Source: RGIG426 sp045600765
GTDB lineage: Bacteria; Bacillota; Clostridia; Oscillospirales; Acutalibacteraceae
Direction: 5' to 3'
Length of the DNA stretch: 24,596 bases
NCBI GenBank assembly: GCA_045600765.1
Contig: JAZRYM010000073.1
Coordinates: forward strand, 1-24,596
Part shown: positions 22,020 to 24,596 of the stretch, piece by piece
How the letters are laid out: each line of letters opens with the position of its first letter
Position numbering within the stretch: the first letter of the stretch is position 1
Made by a program: the position numbers and the translations under genes
Notes under the pieces: model-generated
Told to the model about the DNA's origin: nothing
The model's database searches: none
What the model saw: the letters and a program-made list of their open reading frames with translations, nothing else

Positions 22020-23144
22020 ATGCGTGTATTGTTTTCGGGCGGCGGTACCGCCGGCCACATCAATCCGGCGCTGGCGATTGCCGCAAAAATCAAAGAGCAG
22101 TATCCCGACAGCGAATTTCTGTTTGTCGGCGCCAAAGGGCGGATGGAGACGGAACTCGTCCCCAAAGCAGGTTACCCGATTGAAAGCATCGTGGTCAAAG
22201 GCTTTTCCCGCCGGCTCTCCCCGAAAGGCATCGCCCATAACGTCTCCGCCGCCTATCACGCGGCAGCGGCGGGACGGGATTGCGCCCGTATCTTAAAAGA
22301 ATTCAAACCGGATATCTGCATCGGCACGGGCGGCTACGTCTGCGGGCCGATTTTACGCAAAGCCATTCAAAAGGGCATCCCCGTCGTGGTACACGAAGCC
22401 AACGCGTTTCCCGGTGTCACCATCAAAATGCTGGCGAAATCGTGCGCCGCGGTGTGCATTGCCACCGACGAGACCATTCCGCGTTTACCGGAGGGCACAC
22501 GCGCCATCGTCACCGGCAACCCCTTGCGCAAAGGGTTTTTGACGTTGGATAAAGCGGAAATGCGGAAAGAACTGGGCTTGGACAATCGCCCGTTCGTCCT
22601 CTCGCTCGGCGGCAGTCTCGGCGCGCTCAAACTCAACGAAATGATGGCGGGTGTGCTTGAAAAAGCCGCCGCCGACCACAAGGTGCGTCACCTGCACGCC
22701 ACCGGCAAAGCGGAATACGACGAGTTTATGAACACCTTGCAAGCGCGCGGTGTCGCTCCCGACGAGGACGGCATTGAGGTGCGCCCGTACATCGACGATA
22801 TGCCGCGCTGTATGGCGGCGGCGGATTTGATTGTGTGCCGTTGCGGCGCGATGACCACCACCGAACTGCTTGCCTGCGGCAAACCCGCCATTCTCATCCC
22901 CTCACCCAACGTGGCGGAAAATCACCAGTTCTTTAACGCGCAAGTGCTGGTGCACAAAGGCGCCGCCGTGTGCCTGGAAGAAAAAGATTTGACCGCCGAC
23001 AAACTGTTCGCCACCATTCGTGAACTGACCGGCGACCCCGACCGTCTCGCCGAAATGGCGAAAAACGCAAAAGCCGCCGCCATCACCGATGCCGACGACC
23101 GCATTCTCGCCATTGTGCGCGAGGTATTGCACCTCCCCGCCTAA
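22020..23144 (+). CDS. murG: UDP-GlcNAc:lipid I N-acetylglucosaminyltransferase
   Basis: This 374-residue peripheral membrane enzyme adds GlcNAc to lipid I, making lipid II. GGGTAGHINPALAIA lies at the N-terminus, GGSLGALKLNEMM opens the second Rossmann half, and CRCGAMTTTELLACGKPAIL followed by AENHQFFNA binds UDP-GlcNAc. AGAGG lies seven bases before the ATG. Length is normal. It follows ftsW by 36 bases. Confidence 0.97.
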   Translation: MRVLFSGGGTAGHINPALAIAAKIKEQYPDSEFLFVGAKGRMETELVPKAGYPIESIVVKGFSRRLSPKGIAHNVSAAYHAAAAGRDCARILKEFKPDICIGTGGYVCGPILRKAIQKGIPVVVHEANAFPGVTIKMLAKSCAAVCIATDETIPRLPEGTRAIVTGNPLRKGFLTLDKAEMRKELGLDNRPFVLSLGGSLGALKLNEMMAGVLEKAAADHKVRHLHATGKAEYDEFMNTLQARGVAPDEDGIEVRPYIDDMPRCMAAADLIVCRCGAMTTTELLACGKPAILIPSPNVAENHQFFNAQVLVHKGAAVCLEEKDLTADKLFATIRELTGDPDRLAEMAKNAKAAAITDADDRILAIVREVLHLPA

Positions 23145-23219
23145 CCGCCCGTTCGAAAAACAAAGACAAGCACCACCCTCGTCCCCGCCGCATAAGATAC
23201 GGTACGGGCGGCGAAAAAG

Positions 23220-23236
23220 CCCCCGAACACAGGGGG
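23220..23236 (+). promoter_or_regulatory. Hairpin overlapping the murA ribosome binding site
   Basis: CCCCC (23220-23224) can pair with GGGGG (23232-23236), the first half of the GGGGGAGGG that precedes the murA TTG. A second short stem lies just upstream (CGCCGC 23186-23191 with GCGGCG 23208-23213). Five G-C pairs is short, so control of murA translation is only a possibility. Confidence 0.3.
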
Positions 23237-23246
23237 AGGGATTTTC

Positions 23247-24500
23247 TTGTCCGAACTGCTCATCACCGGCGGCAACCGTTTAGGCGGCGCCGCCACCGTC
23301 CACGGCTCCAAAAACGCCGTGTTGCCCTTGCTCGCCGCCACCGTGCTGTGTCAAGGTGAATGTATCTTGCACCGCTGTCCCGCCCTATCCGACGTGGACT
23401 CCTCGATTAAGATTTTGCGCCACCTCGGCGCGCACGTCTCACAGCAGGACGACGTTATCACCGTCAACGCCACCACCCTCACAAAAAGCGACATTCCCGA
23501 AACGCTGATGCGCAAAATGCGCTCCTCCATCGTCTTTTTGGGCGCGCTGACCGCGCGCACGGGATGCGCCGACGTGTCGCTCCCCGGCGGATGCGAACTG
23601 GGTCCGCGCCCGATTGACCTACATATCGCGGGGCTGTCCCGCCTCGGCGCCACCATCACCGAACACCACGGCCGCCTGCATTGCACCGTGTCTCCCCGCT
23701 TTAACGGAGCAGAGCTTTCCCTCTCGTTTCCGAGCGTGGGTGCCACCGAAAACCTGCTTCTTGCCGCCGTCACCGCCAAAGGGACGACCGTTCTCTCCGG
23801 CGGCGCGCGCGAACCGGAAATTTTCGATTTGATTGCCTTTTTGCAAGCCGCCGGCGCAAAAATCACGGTGAAACCCGACGCCCTCATCATCGAAGGTGTC
23901 GACGCCTTGCACGGATGCGAACACACCGTCATTCCCGACCGCATCGAAGCCGCCACCTACCTTGCCGCCACGGCGGCGACGGGCGGCACGCTGTTGCTTT
24001 CGCCCGTTATTCCCGACCATTTGGCGGCGGTGTTGCCGCTTTTTCGGGAATGTGGCTGTCATTTGAAACGGTGGGACGACTCCCTGCTTCTCACCGCACC
24101 GCCTCGCTTAAATCATTTGAAATTAGTGCGCTCGCTCCCCTACCCCGGCTTCCCCACCGATGCCGCCGCACCGCTTTTGGCGGCGATGACGGTCGCCGAA
24201 GGGGTCAGCGTGTTTACCGAAACAATTTTTGAAAACCGCTACAAATACGTAGACGAACTCACCCGCCTCGGCGCGCATATCAAGACGGAGGGTCGGGTCG
24301 CCGTAGTGGAGGGCACCGACCGCCTGCAAGCCGCCGAAGTGCAATGCACCGACCTGCGCGGCGGTGCGGCACTCGTTGTGGCGGCACTCGCCGCCGAGGG
24401 CACCACCCACATTCAAAAACTGTGCCATTTAGACCGCGGTTACGCGGAGTTGTGCCCGACGTTGCAACATCTCGGCGCAGATATCTCTCGCACACCATAG
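23247..24500 (+). CDS. murA: UDP-GlcNAc 1-carboxyvinyltransferase
   Basis: This 417-residue enzyme transfers enolpyruvyl to UDP-GlcNAc, the first committed step of peptidoglycan synthesis and the target of fosfomycin. C116 in LPGGCELGPRPIDLHI is the catalytic cysteine that fosfomycin alkylates. GSKNAVLPLLAA near the start carries the substrate lysine and asparagine, and FPTDAAAPLLAAMTVAEG is the family's later signature. The start is TTG, with GGGGGAGGG about seven bases ahead; the family's N-terminus begins exactly here and no ATG alternative exists. Firmicutes often have two copies (MurAA, MurAB); which this is cannot be told. Confidence 0.96.
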   Translation: MSELLITGGNRLGGAATVHGSKNAVLPLLAATVLCQGECILHRCPALSDVDSSIKILRHLGAHVSQQDDVITVNATTLTKSDIPETLMRKMRSSIVFLGALTARTGCADVSLPGGCELGPRPIDLHIAGLSRLGATITEHHGRLHCTVSPRFNGAELSLSFPSVGATENLLLAAVTAKGTTVLSGGAREPEIFDLIAFLQAAGAKITVKPDALIIEGVDALHGCEHTVIPDRIEAATYLAATAATGGTLLLSPVIPDHLAAVLPLFRECGCHLKRWDDSLLLTAPPRLNHLKLVRSLPYPGFPTDAAAPLLAAMTVAEGVSVFTETIFENRYKYVDELTRLGAHIKTEGRVAVVEGTDRLQAAEVQCTDLRGGAALVVAALAAEGTTHIQKLCHLDRGYAELCPTLQHLGADISRTP

Positions 24501-24558
24501 AATAATAAGGATATTATTATATAAAGAAAAGAAAGTGGAACGAAAGGAGGAAGTCGGT

Positions 24559-24596
24559 ATGGCGGACAAACGACGCATCCCGAAACAACCGAAAAA
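24559..24596 (+). CDS. Start of a gene cut by the window end, possibly ftsQ/divIB
   Basis: The ATG at 24559 has AAAGGAGG eight bases upstream, as strong as any site here. Only 12 codons are visible (MADKRRIPKQPK), a basic, hydrophilic start. FtsQ/DivIB commonly follows murG or murA in clostridial dcw clusters and has such a cytoplasmic end, but the identity is inference from position. The 58-base gap after murA holds an A/T-only inverted repeat (24501-24518) and no clear promoter. Confidence 0.5.
   Translation, partial: MADKRRIPKQPK

Noticed and set aside
24501..24518. Inverted repeat AATAATA/TATTATT after murA
   Set aside because: It is A/T only, with a 4-base loop, no following U-run and low stability, so I do not call it a terminator.

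Overview
The window looks like chromosomal DNA of an anaerobic, endospore-forming member of the Firmicutes, most likely class Clostridia near the Ruminococcaceae/Oscillospirales. Supporting evidence is a SASP gene, a SpoVB-type flippase, a SleC-like cortex-lytic family cluster, an oxygen-sensitive class III ribonucleotide reductase, strong AAAGGAGG-type ribosome binding sites, textbook TTGACA/TATAAT promoters, and a MurE carrying the meso-diaminopimelate motif DNPR. GC content is moderately high (an impression, not a calculation). I see no mobile element, phage gene, or CRISPR array.

Layout. 1-205: the 5' half of a minus-strand tRNA-Gln(CUG) with its promoter, and a hairpin. 206-4400: a plus-strand group of four genes (a carboxypeptidase-regulatory-like domain protein, a SpoIID/SleC-like protein with three peptidoglycan-binding repeats, a cysteine-rich peptidoglycan-binding protein, and SpoVB), which meets minus-strand prfB at a shared terminator. 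5588-5795: divergent promoters for prfB and for the rpsF-ssb-rpsR operon, which ends in a strong terminator. 7035-11159: anaerobic deoxynucleotide synthesis, with nrdG, then a promoter overlapped by two NrdR boxes, then nrdD fused to a glutaredoxin-like domain, then trxB. 11271-13234: minus-strand uppP, a PC4-like ydbC gene and a DivIVA-like coiled-coil gene. 13484-13675: a SASP gene. 13676-24596: the dcw cell-wall and division cluster in the order mraZ, rsmH, ftsL, PBP, murE, mraY, ftsW, murG, murA, and the first codons of a probable ftsQ.

How the genes work together. The dcw block makes and polymerises lipid II at the septum: MurA and MurE act on cytoplasmic precursors, MraY and MurG build lipids I and II, and FtsW with the PASTA-type PBP and FtsL insert it. 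UppP recycles the lipid carrier. murF and murD, often found in this cluster, are absent from it. A clear MraZ operator, four repeats spaced 10 bp apart, starts right at the predicted transcription start, and phased A/T tracts lie upstream of the promoter.

The most distinctive system is the nrdG / nrdD-Grx / trxB block. It suggests a class III reductase whose re-reduction is routed through a fused glutaredoxin-like domain by a reductase encoded four bases downstream. That reductase lacks the usual HRRxxxR NADPH-phosphate motif. Other points of interest are a prfB gene without the usual programmed frameshift and a SleC-like protein encoded as two consecutive genes.
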